Assembly (NCBI GenBank): GCA_947503265.1 | Contig: CANNDC010000017.1 | Coordinates: forward strand, 1-64,000 | Direction: 5' to 3' | DNA length: 64,000 nt | Source of the DNA: an uncultured Alteromonadaceae bacterium | Lineage (GTDB): Bacteria; Pseudomonadota; Gammaproteobacteria; Enterobacterales; Alteromonadaceae | Shown: in pieces, positions 52,709 to 60,791 of the stretch | Layout: each line of letters opens with the position of its first letter | How positions within the stretch are numbered: position 1 is the first letter of the stretch | Program-made: the position numbers and the translations under genes | The notes under the pieces: model-generated | What the model saw: only the letters and a program-made list of their open reading frames with translations | Databases searched by the model: none | What the model was told of the DNA's origin: nothing

Positions 52709-55700
52709 CGCAACTCCCATCATATACGCTTGCCTTAACGCTTTGTTAGTTCGAATTCGAAAGAGCCCTTTCGCGCCAATACAACTATTGCTGTGTGTGC
52801 TGATCAGCTTTTCTTTCAACTTAGACGCAAGATCCATCACCACTTTTGATCAGTCCGACAACATACTTGTAGTCAGTTTGTATTCAAATGGTGTTGAGCC
52901 TAACATTCAACTAGAGCTTAACGGGCAAGAACCAAAAGCGCTGTTTAGCTTGCAGCAATATTTGCAACAGGACTTTTTCGTTCTCGAAGGGGTCGACTCC
53001 ATTGCCGAAGCAAGATTTACTTCGGATAGTGCCGATACGGTTTATGCGGCAGAACAAATCAATGATTTATCTGATGTAGAGATAAACGTCTTAAGGACAT
53101 TGAATAGCATTTTTAACGACATAAGCGACTACTCAATTCAATTGCAAGCAATCAACGAACTCCTTACAAATAATAAGTTGTCACCAAAAATCAGTCAGTA
53201 TATTACGCTTCAAAAATCTTATTTAACCTTAGACAATTTGGATTTTAAACTCGCTTTGCAAACTAGCGAGCGTTATTTTTTTAACTTAGAACGCAAGTTA
53301 GCCTTCCAATGCTATTTCTTAACTCAGGCTAACAATAACGCAACGGCTCCTCTTGCTGTTGTCACAGGAATTATCGCTGACATTGGCAAAACGATAATCG
53401 AAATTGATCGACATCAAGGTCAATTGAGCGTTTCAAGACAGGCAAAGCAATTAGATAAATCCAGTTATCTAGCCGCGTGCCAACTCCCATTGGATAAAGC
53501 AGCATCGGTTTCTATCTATGGAGACTCCCTGATCCAAGACGCCCAAAAAATACTCGATGCTAGTCTAGTTATGGCAAATAAGATTGGTGATACAAACTTA
53601 ACGGCAAAAGTAATGGATAGCTTGTGGATCCTTAATAATAGACTCGGGTTACAAAGTGAGGCTGAGATCATTTCGCGGCAAACGTTGAGTCTGTTGAAGG
53701 AAAAACCGTCGTTGGTTGAACAATATGCGGTAATGTCCAGTCAAGCTGCCACATCCTTGATGGAATTGGGACGGTATTCTGAAGCGATTAAAGTCCTTGC
53801 ATCTGCGTATTCAGAACAAGATGATATTCATTTCAAAACTAAAGAAAACATTCTATTTTCTAGCGGCTTCCTATTTAGAAAATTAGGAGAATATGACACA
53901 GCGATACAATATTTTGGACGAATTCTTGAAAGCTATGAAATTTCGACCAATTCTCAATGGGAGTTAGCCACGCTTCCTTGCGCCGAAAAATATCTGAAAG
54001 ACGAAAGTCCTGCAGCTGTGCTTACCCAATTGGGCACCATAAAACGCATGCAAGGCAGCTATATTGAAGCGATTGCATTGTTAAAATGTGCGCTTTCTTT
54101 GTACCCGAATGACCATTTTTACTACAAATTGGTCTCTGAAATTGAGTTAGCACACAATCTAGTGAGGGTCGCTAGGTACTCTGAAGCAATGGAAGCAATG
54201 CCTACAAAAGAGCGAATTGCCGCTGCCCAAATGCCACAAAAGTTGGATGCGGAGCTCATTAATGTCGCACTGCATTCAGCGATGGGAGAGGATGATCAAC
54301 TTTCTCAAGCCCTAGAACGAATTTCGCAATTGTTGGGTCACAATCAGTTTCTAAAGATATGCGCAGATGAATCAACTTGTTTGGATGCACAAAGTTCTGT
54401 TGAATATCCGATAAAACAAATTCAATTGTTCAAATTGCTGATCGATATTACCCCTAGGGATCAAAATTCTGAGCTTATCGAGTTTTACTTCCAACGAGCC
54501 ACTCGCGTTCTAAAACACATTAGAAAAGCCGCAATAGTGCCACAAGCTTGGAATCAAGCTCAGTACTCTCTTGTTGAAGCCTATGTGGATGCTAAGTTCG
54601 AAAGTACTAGGGACAATCTCTTTTCTATCAATTCAACGCTATTTGAAGTGCTCGAGCAGTTTTATTCACTGCAATTAGACGAGGAACGCCGGTTATATTC
54701 TCACAGTCGAGACATCAAGACTGAAACCCAGTTAAATCAGGCCTTCGAAGCATGGATGAAGGCTGAACAAGCCCTCCTCGTAGCCCCTCAAGAACAACGG
54801 AGTATGCGCAATACTGACGTAATAAATGCTAGAAATCGATTTTTCCAGTATCAACCTGTAAAGAAAATGGATAGTCAAATAAGCGCACAAGGAAGGTTTT
54901 CATTGGCAGAGATTCAACATTTGATGAACGCAGAAGATATTTTTATTCGATATTTTGTTGGTGCCAAAAGAAAGTTTGCCCTTATTGTTACTAAGAACGA
55001 TATCAATAGATTGGATTTGGATTCAACGCAATCGTTGAGCTGGCAGGACAATCATTATAATGAAATCAACTGGCAAGAATTTGCATCATTTTCGCAAGAA
55101 AATCATATTTTACCTGTCCAAAAATTGCTTTCTGGACAATATAAAAAGTTAGTTATTGTGCCAGATCAATCTCTCCACAAACTGCCCTTCTCTGCATTGA
55201 AATTGCAAGGTGAAAATGGAAATTCGTTTTATCTAGGCAGTAAATTACAACTAGTTTTAACTCAATCTGCCTATCAGTATTTTGCGCCAAAACCGGCTAG
55301 TGCATCGAAACCTACCGTTGCTCTTTACGCTGCATCAGGAAAGTTTGACGAGACAAACATGTCTAAGGCAAATATTGCATCAGATTCCATTATACATTGG
55401 ATTCAAAATATTGAGCCCTTACCCGGTGTCCTCAAAGAAGCAAAAACCATAGAAAATTTTTTCAAAAAGCACACCATTTTAAAAGGCATTGAATCGCAAG
55501 CGACACGAGATTTCTTAATGTCTGCTGATGTGCGTCAATCCGATATATTGCATATTGCAACGCATGGGTTATTTGATCCTCAGTCTCCTGATTCGGTGGG
55601 TTTGATGACCTATTCAGACGAAAATAAGGGGATGGTAAGTCTTATCACACTAAATGAGCTGCTGAGCGAATCTTTCTCTTCTGAAATGATAGTAGTGAGC

Positions 55701-56006
55701 GGCTGTAACACTATGATGGGTAGAAATTACAAAGGGTCTGGAATGCGCAGTTTAACTAGAGGATTCCTAGCACAAGGAGCGAACTCTGTTCTGGGAACCA
55801 TCTGGCCCATTCCAGACGCCGCTACCGCTTATTTTATGCGAAGTTTCTATAAAAATTTGGTTTCGAGTTCTCATAATTCTGCGGAAGCATTAAGACTGGC
55901 AAGAATTGAATTGATGAACAATCCGCGATATCGGCACCCCAGATATTGGGCGGGTTTTGTGTTGAATTCGCGCAATCAAGCGGCGGAAAACTTTGTGTTC
56001 AATTAG
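52698..56006 (+). CDS. large exported TPR-CHAT caspase-like protease
   Basis: A 1102-residue protein. A long, basic N-terminus precedes a hydrophobic signal (about 27-43), so it is probably exported or membrane-tethered. Residues 45-130 form a beta domain; 145-560 are TPR-like helical repeats (clear around 330-480, for example ELGRYSEAIKVLASAY and KLGEYDTAIQYFGRIL). The last 330 residues are a CHAT domain with the catalytic His 956 (HIATHGLF) and Cys 1003 (VVSGCNT), followed by the family ending GTIWPIPDAATAYFM. CHAT proteases are caspase relatives that cut partner proteins. It starts inside the previous gene and ends at a strong hairpin. Confidence 0.93.
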   Translation: MPNSATPIIYACLNALLVRIRKSPFAPIQLLLCVLISFSFNLDARSITTFDQSDNILVVSLYSNGVEPNIQLELNGQEPKALFSLQQYLQQDFFVLEGVDSIAEARFTSDSADTVYAAEQINDLSDVEINVLRTLNSIFNDISDYSIQLQAINELLTNNKLSPKISQYITLQKSYLTLDNLDFKLALQTSERYFFNLERKLAFQCYFLTQANNNATAPLAVVTGIIADIGKTIIEIDRHQGQLSVSRQAKQLDKSSYLAACQLPLDKAASVSIYGDSLIQDAQKILDASLVMANKIGDTNLTAKVMDSLWILNNRLGLQSEAEIISRQTLSLLKEKPSLVEQYAVMSSQAATSLMELGRYSEAIKVLASAYSEQDDIHFKTKENILFSSGFLFRKLGEYDTAIQYFGRILESYEISTNSQWELATLPCAEKYLKDESPAAVLTQLGTIKRMQGSYIEAIALLKCALSLYPNDHFYYKLVSEIELAHNLVRVARYSEAMEAMPTKERIAAAQMPQKLDAELINVALHSAMGEDDQLSQALERISQLLGHNQFLKICADESTCLDAQSSVEYPIKQIQLFKLLIDITPRDQNSELIEFYFQRATRVLKHIRKAAIVPQAWNQAQYSLVEAYVDAKFESTRDNLFSINSTLFEVLEQFYSLQLDEERRLYSHSRDIKTETQLNQAFEAWMKAEQALLVAPQEQRSMRNTDVINARNRFFQYQPVKKMDSQISAQGRFSLAEIQHLMNAEDIFIRYFVGAKRKFALIVTKNDINRLDLDSTQSLSWQDNHYNEINWQEFASFSQENHILPVQKLLSGQYKKLVIVPDQSLHKLPFSALKLQGENGNSFYLGSKLQLVLTQSAYQYFAPKPASASKPTVALYAASGKFDETNMSKANIASDSIIHWIQNIEPLPGVLKEAKTIENFFKKHTILKGIESQATRDFLMSADVRQSDILHIATHGLFDPQSPDSVGLMTYSDENKGMVSLITLNELLSESFSSEMIVVSGCNTMMGRNYKGSGMRSLTRGFLAQGANSVLGTIWPIPDAATAYFMRSFYKNLVSSSHNSAEALRLARIELMNNPRYRHPRYWAGFVLNSRNQAAENFVFN

Positions 56007-56009
56007 ATA

Positions 56010-56042
56010 AAAACAAACCGCCAACATGTCTGTTGGCGGTTT
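56010..56042 (-). terminator. terminator hairpin between CHAT and hslU genes
   Basis: AAACCGCCAACA pairs with TGTTGGCGGTTT over a 4-base loop, one of the strongest stems in the window. A T-run follows on the minus strand, so it mainly ends hslVU, but the stem can also stop the CHAT transcript. Confidence 0.85.
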
Positions 56043-56079
56043 GATGTTTGAAAGATAGAGGAATTAGTGAGTTATCGCG

Positions 56080-57408
56080 CTATAAAATAAAGCGGCTCAA
56101 ATCTTCGTTGTCTACTAACCTTTCCAAATGAGAATCAACATAGGCTTTGTCGACTGTCAGAGACTCACCGGTTCGTTCTGATGCATCAAACGAAATATCT
56201 TCCATCAGACGCTCCATCACAGTATGTAGACGTCTCGCTCCAATATTTTCAGTGCGTTCATTGACTTGCCATGCCGCCTCTGCGATGCGTTGAATGCCTT
56301 CTTCGGTAAAGCTGATATCGACACCTTCCGTTTTCATCAAGGCAATGTATTGCTCCGTCAAGGAAGCATTGGGCTCAGTTAAAATTCGCACGAAATCTTC
56401 AGTCGTCAAGGCGGCCAATTCCACTCTGATGGGCAAGCGTCCTTGTAATTCAGGAATCAAATCTGACGGCTTACTCATTTGGAATGCCCCAGAGGCAATA
56501 AACAAAATGTGGTCAGTTTTGATGATGCCATGCTTGGTAGATACAGTTGAACCTTCGATTAGAGGTAGTAAGTCTCTCTGCACCCCTTCACGAGACACAT
56601 CTGCACTCGCGTTTCCTTCACGTTTACAGATCTTGTCTATTTCATCAATGAACACAATTCCATTTTGCTCTACGTTAAAAAGAGCATTCTCTTTCAGCTC
56701 TTCTTGATTCACTAACTTAGCCGCTTCTTCTTCAACCAATAGTTTTAGCGCATCTTTAACCTTTAATTTTTTCTTCTTTTTCTGCGATCCAGACAAATTT
56801 TGGAACATACCCTGAAGTTGGTTGGTCATGTCTTCCATACCCGGAGGAGCCATAATTTCTACTCCCATTTGCGGCAAAGCAACATCTATTTCAACTTCTT
56901 TATCGTCTAAGTCACCTTCACGTAACTTCTTGCGGAATATTTGACGACTACCTTTATCTTGTGGCTGCTCTTTTTCACCCCATTGATTTTCTGGTGGTGG
57001 AAGCAGTACATCTAACATTCTTTCTTCGGCAGCTTCTTCGGCACGATATTTTACTTTTTCCGTGGCTTGCTCTTTAGTCATTTTGACCGCAATATCTGCC
57101 AAGTCTCGGATGATAGTTTCAACTTCCTTGCCGACATAACCTACTTCAGTGAATTTTGTCGCCTCCACTTTAATGAATGGTGCATTAGCCAGTTTGGCCA
57201 ATCGGCGGGCTATCTCTGTTTTACCTACACCCGTTGGGCCAATCATTAAGATATTCTTAGGTGTGACTTCCTGACGCAAGTTCGATTCTAGCTGCATTCT
57301 GCGCCAGCGGTTGCGAAGAGCAATAGACACAGCTCGTTTTGCATCTTGCTGACCGATAATATGACTGTCCAATTCGTGGACGATTTCTCTGGGAGTCATT
57401 TCTGACAT
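56080..57408 (-). CDS. hslU: ATP-dependent protease ATPase subunit HslU
   Basis: A 442-residue AAA+ unfoldase that feeds proteins to HslV. Walker A is GPTGVGKT (57-64), Walker B FIDEIDKIC, with the I-domain insertion between (about 110-240) and the C-terminal tail LSRFIL that docks into HslV. Second gene of the heat-shock pair, 41 bases after hslV. Confidence 0.98.
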   Translation of the reverse strand: MSEMTPREIVHELDSHIIGQQDAKRAVSIALRNRWRRMQLESNLRQEVTPKNILMIGPTGVGKTEIARRLAKLANAPFIKVEATKFTEVGYVGKEVETIIRDLADIAVKMTKEQATEKVKYRAEEAAEERMLDVLLPPPENQWGEKEQPQDKGSRQIFRKKLREGDLDDKEVEIDVALPQMGVEIMAPPGMEDMTNQLQGMFQNLSGSQKKKKKLKVKDALKLLVEEEAAKLVNQEELKENALFNVEQNGIVFIDEIDKICKREGNASADVSREGVQRDLLPLIEGSTVSTKHGIIKTDHILFIASGAFQMSKPSDLIPELQGRLPIRVELAALTTEDFVRILTEPNASLTEQYIALMKTEGVDISFTEEGIQRIAEAAWQVNERTENIGARRLHTVMERLMEDISFDASERTGESLTVDKAYVDSHLERLVDNEDLSRFIL

Positions 57409-57449
57409 ATATAAACCTTCTACTCGCTTATGGCGATGTTTAATTCTGT

Positions 57450-57974
57450 TTAGTAATCGAGAGTTTCTATTGTTTGACTATGGTTAGTGAAGACACAAAT
57501 GTCTCCAGCGATAGTCAGACTTTTTTCTGCAATTTCTTGGGCACTTAGATCTGTATTGGCTAACAATGCAGTTGCCGAAGCTTGCGCAAAAGGACCACCA
57601 GAACCGATGGCAATCAAATCTTGCTCAGGCTGCACCACATCGCCGTTACCGGTAATAATAAATGAGGCGGAATGATCAGCGACGGCCAGCAGTGCCTCTA
57701 GTTTGCGTAACATTCTATCGGTACGCCAATCTTTTGCGAGTTCCACAGCCGCTTTAGTTAAATGTCCCTGATGCATTTCTAGCTTACTTTCAAAACGCTC
57801 AAAAAGTGTGAAAGCATCGGCAGTGCCACCAGCAAATCCAGCCAATACCTTGTCGTTGTATAGTCTGCGCACTTTTCTGGCATTACCTTTCATAACGGTA
57901 TTGCCCAGCGAAACTTGTCCGTCACCGGCGATAACCACCTGATTGTTGCGACGCACGGATACGATAGTAGTCAT
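57450..57974 (-). CDS. hslV: ATP-dependent protease peptidase subunit HslV
   Basis: A 174-residue N-terminal-threonine peptidase of the proteasome fold. After removal of Met the chain begins TTIVSVRRNN, with catalytic Thr; GDGQVSLGNTVMKGNARKVRR is the family signature. Twelve copies form the chamber capped by HslU. A sigma-32-type promoter is visible upstream. Confidence 0.98.
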   Translation of the reverse strand: MTTIVSVRRNNQVVIAGDGQVSLGNTVMKGNARKVRRLYNDKVLAGFAGGTADAFTLFERFESKLEMHQGHLTKAAVELAKDWRTDRMLRKLEALLAVADHSASFIITGNGDVVQPEQDLIAIGSGGPFAQASATALLANTDLSAQEIAEKSLTIAGDICVFTNHSQTIETLDY

Positions 57975-58002
57975 GGATACTCCTTATTGACTATTCAATG
58001 GA

Positions 58003-58034
58003 GTATATGTGGGGAGTACATGGTGATTTTCAAG
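58003..58034 (-). promoter_or_regulatory. sigma-32 heat-shock promoter of hslVU
   Basis: On the minus strand CTTGAAA (-35), 13 bases, then CCCCACATAT (-10) match the sigma-32 consensus CTTGAAA-N11-15-CCCCATNT. It lies about 30 bases before the hslV start, as expected for this heat-shock operon. Confidence 0.8.
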
Positions 58035-58117
58035 AGTGAGATTGATTTGCTATTCTTCCCAGCGGGGTTACCTCGTCTTAATTGCGTGTTAGTTTACATA
58101 AAACTCTATTTTTAGCC

Positions 58118-58723
58118 ATGACTATGACCCCCTCAGACCAAGCAGAAAACTACAACAAGATAGCAAGCCATTGGAATAGCGATAAGTTCAACCGTCAAAA
58201 TGGGATTAAACAGCATAAGAAAGCACTTAGAATAGCCAAAACAACAGGCAATGCGATTGATGTAGGATGTGGCAGCAGTGGACGAATAATAGATTTACTG
58301 CTCGCCCATGGCTATTCGGTAGAAGGACTAGACTATTCTGCTGAGATGCTTAATTTAGCTAGAAAAAGACATCCTAATGTTAATTTTCATCATGGTATTT
58401 GCCAGTGGCAGTTTCAACAAAAATACGACTTTATTTCCGCTTGGGACAGTATTTGGCACGTTCCCTTGAATCAACAAAAAGCCGTGTTAGTAAAACTTTG
58501 TGAAGCTTTGAAGAACGAGGGGATTTTAATATTTACCAGTGGCGCTGTTGACGAGGCAGGAGAAGTGACAAATCCGTGTTTTGGCCAAGATCTTTATCAT
58601 GCTGTGTTGGGTATTCCAAACCTATTACGCATTATTGATGAAAGTAGCTGTGTTTGTAGACACCTGGAAAATGATGATTGGCCAGAAAGGCACTTGTATT
58701 TAATTGTGCAAAAGACAGCTTAA
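58118..58723 (+). CDS. class I SAM-dependent methyltransferase
   Basis: A 201-residue cytoplasmic enzyme with motif I AIDVGCGSSGR, motif II EGLDYSAEML and the later strand GILIFTSG. The substrate is not apparent. The frame opens with TTG at 58082; the ATG at 58118 (or 58124) is a more natural start, though no strong ribosome site is seen. It stands alone, divergent from hslV. Confidence 0.75.
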   Translation: MTMTPSDQAENYNKIASHWNSDKFNRQNGIKQHKKALRIAKTTGNAIDVGCGSSGRIIDLLLAHGYSVEGLDYSAEMLNLARKRHPNVNFHHGICQWQFQQKYDFISAWDSIWHVPLNQQKAVLVKLCEALKNEGILIFTSGAVDEAGEVTNPCFGQDLYHAVLGIPNLLRIIDESSCVCRHLENDDWPERHLYLIVQKTA

Positions 58724-58815
58724 CCTCTTAGTTACCACACTGCCAATTATGACCTTTGCTGCAAAAGTATGCACCAAAGGTCAACATACCTTGAGCACTT
58801 GCCAAATCGCATTTT

Positions 58816-59667
58816 CTATATCGCATTTAATTGGGTATTCGTTTTGCGGTAGCGTCCAGGCGCCATTTCAGTCGATTTTTTAAAGCGTTTAGAGAAATTA
58901 AACACATCACTATACCCCACTTGCTCACCTATTTGTTCTAAGGTCCAGTCTGTGTGGGTCAATAAGTATTTTGCTCTTTCGATTCGAAGATGAATAAGGT
59001 GCTGCATAGGACTTTTTCCGTACTGTTGCTGAAACAACCTATGCAAATGAGGGCTAGAGTAGTTGGTGATCTCAGCCATTGCACTTACTGTCCAATTAAA
59101 ATGCAGTCGCTTTTCAAGTTCTTGCTGCAATTGCCAAATACGCTGCGATTCCTGAGAGCGAGCGTCAACAGGGCTTAAACTCGTGGTAATGTAGTTTTCC
59201 AGCCGTGAAAAAACAGGTTTGCGCCACACAGGCCGAGGTTCGAAATAAACCAGACTTAAAGAATGGTAGACTTGTTGTGTAACCTCACAAAATTCGATAT
59301 CTGGTCGATCTTTTATCAAACGATTCCACTGATGCCCTTGCTTTAAGTGAAACCAAGCCATATCAAGGTGGTCTGCCTTCAACTCCATGATGAAAGGTTT
59401 ACCCGCTGGCAGAGTCACCAAATGACAGTTATTGACTGTGTAGTGCCCATTTTGGGTGACTAAATCGAGCTCTCCTCCTACGATATACAAAATCGCATGC
59501 CAAGCTGGGTTGGATCGCGCAACTTTGTAGTTACCCACCATATTGGAAACCCCCGAAATTGCTGCTCCTAAACGAGCAAATTCAGGTGTGTTGTTGCAAT
59601 CGACGAACTTTTCATCGCAATCTGGGCCAATTTCAAGATCGTCCAACCACTGGCTACTTTTCAACAT
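58816..59667 (-). CDS. AraC-family transcriptional regulator
   Basis: A 283-residue regulator with an N-terminal cupin-like sensor domain (about 20-150, with NNCHLVTLPAGKPF) and two helix-turn-helix motifs at the C-terminus (WTVSAMAEITNYSSPHLHRLF, and WTLEQIGEQVGYSDVFNFSK). The effector is unknown. The frame opens at a TTG, 59682; I use the ATG at 59667. It is divergent from the SemiSWEET gene and may control it. Confidence 0.87.
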   Translation of the reverse strand: MLKSSQWLDDLEIGPDCDEKFVDCNNTPEFARLGAAISGVSNMVGNYKVARSNPAWHAILYIVGGELDLVTQNGHYTVNNCHLVTLPAGKPFIMELKADHLDMAWFHLKQGHQWNRLIKDRPDIEFCEVTQQVYHSLSLVYFEPRPVWRKPVFSRLENYITTSLSPVDARSQESQRIWQLQQELEKRLHFNWTVSAMAEITNYSSPHLHRLFQQQYGKSPMQHLIHLRIERAKYLLTHTDWTLEQIGEQVGYSDVFNFSKRFKKSTEMAPGRYRKTNTQLNAI

Positions 59668-59787
59668 ACTATTAACATCCAAATAGAAAATGATAGTAAT
59701 GGATAAAAATAATGATAGCTTAACCCATAATCAACTTCCACTGCTCTGTGTAAACTTGCGCTCACTAATTATCAAGAGGAGAGTTTT

Positions 59788-60093
59788 ATGATGACAGTTG
59801 AAATTTTAGGCTTCGTATCAGCATTTTTAACCACTTTTTCGTTTCTGCCTCAGGCGATTCAAGTGATTAAAACGAGAGATACTGAATCCTTGTCGTTAGC
59901 AATGTACAGTATTTTTACGGTCGGAGTCGCGGGCTGGACGGTATACGGTATGGTAATTCAAAATAGCGCAGTGATAGTAGCGAACATGATTACCTTGCTC
60001 TTGTCCTCATGTATATTGGCCATAAAAGTTTATAATGAAATCTGGCTTAACAGAGGCAGTCAAACGCCAAGCAATGCAAACTGTGCAGACTAG
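59788..60093 (+). CDS. SemiSWEET (PQ-loop) sugar transporter
   Basis: A 101-residue membrane protein with three helices and the PQ-loop motif FLPQAIQVIKTRDTESLS, and the second-helix region AMYSIFTVGVAGW. SemiSWEETs form dimers that move sugars down their gradient. A GAGGAG ribosome site precedes the ATG. It is divergent from the AraC gene and converges on ftsN with a 12-base gap. Confidence 0.9.
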   Translation: MMTVEILGFVSAFLTTFSFLPQAIQVIKTRDTESLSLAMYSIFTVGVAGWTVYGMVIQNSAVIVANMITLLLSSCILAIKVYNEIWLNRGSQTPSNANCAD

Positions 60094-60105
60094 CTCGTGC
60101 TAGTC
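60088..60105. other. palindromic hairpin between convergent genes
   Basis: GACTAGC and GCTAGTC form a perfect 7-base stem with loop TCGT. It covers the SemiSWEET stop codon and ends one base before the ftsN stop. No T-run follows, so it may be a weak terminator or an mRNA end structure. Confidence 0.4.
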
Positions 60106-60660
60106 CTAGGGTAAGTTCCAATACCAAATCTGACAACTGCTGATCCCGATACGTTGAATAACATGCCTATCGGTTTCGGCATCACGTTTGTAATCATAAG
60201 GACCGAGAATCACCCGGTACCATCGGCCATTCTTACCGTCACTGGGTCGGACTTGCGCCTCCAACCCCTGTAAAGCCAATTTGGCTCGCATACTATCGGC
60301 CTGTTGTTGTTTGCGGAATGAGCCACATTGCATCAGATAAGGTTTTTCAGACTTTTGCTGTTCTTGACGATCTATTTCAACGGTGTTTTGTTCTAATTGA
60401 GTAGGATAGTTATATTCGTCTTTTGGCAACTCTGGTAAAGGCTTTTCACTATTAGGCGCTGTCGCTTTGACCGGCGCTTGTTGCTCAGGTTGAGTGTCAG
60501 CATTTTCTTCAGAATGTTGACTAATAGACCATAGAAAATAGCCGAAACCAATCACTAACAACAAGGTTATGATCAATCTTAACCAAGGTAGTGTCGGAGA
60601 TGGTGGTGCAGCTTTTTGCTTAGTTGCACGCCCCCTTTTGACGTAGTCTTTTTGAGCCAT
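60106..60660 (-). CDS. ftsN: cell division protein FtsN
   Basis: A 184-residue inner-membrane protein: cytoplasmic start MAQKDYVKRGR, the conserved FtsA-binding segment of this order, one membrane helix (about 26-45), a Gln/Glu/Pro-rich periplasmic linker and a C-terminal SPOR domain (about 105-182, YLMQCGSFRKQQQADSM and WYRVILGPYDYKRDAE) that binds denuded peptidoglycan at the septum. It lies between priA and the SemiSWEET gene; priA-ftsN-hslVU order is normal here, with three genes inserted before hslVU. Confidence 0.93.
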   Translation of the reverse strand: MAQKDYVKRGRATKQKAAPPSPTLPWLRLIITLLLVIGFGYFLWSISQHSEENADTQPEQQAPVKATAPNSEKPLPELPKDEYNYPTQLEQNTVEIDRQEQQKSEKPYLMQCGSFRKQQQADSMRAKLALQGLEAQVRPSDGKNGRWYRVILGPYDYKRDAETDRHVIQRIGISSCQIWYWNLP

Positions 60661-60791
60661 TTTGTTATTATTTTACTCGTTGAATCAGAATTGAAAGCCC
60701 CTCAAGTGGGCCGTTGATTCTAACCTTTATCGGAGGTCAAACAAAAGAATTTATTGAATTTTTGAAAGGAGGTTGATGAGGCCGTGTTGTC

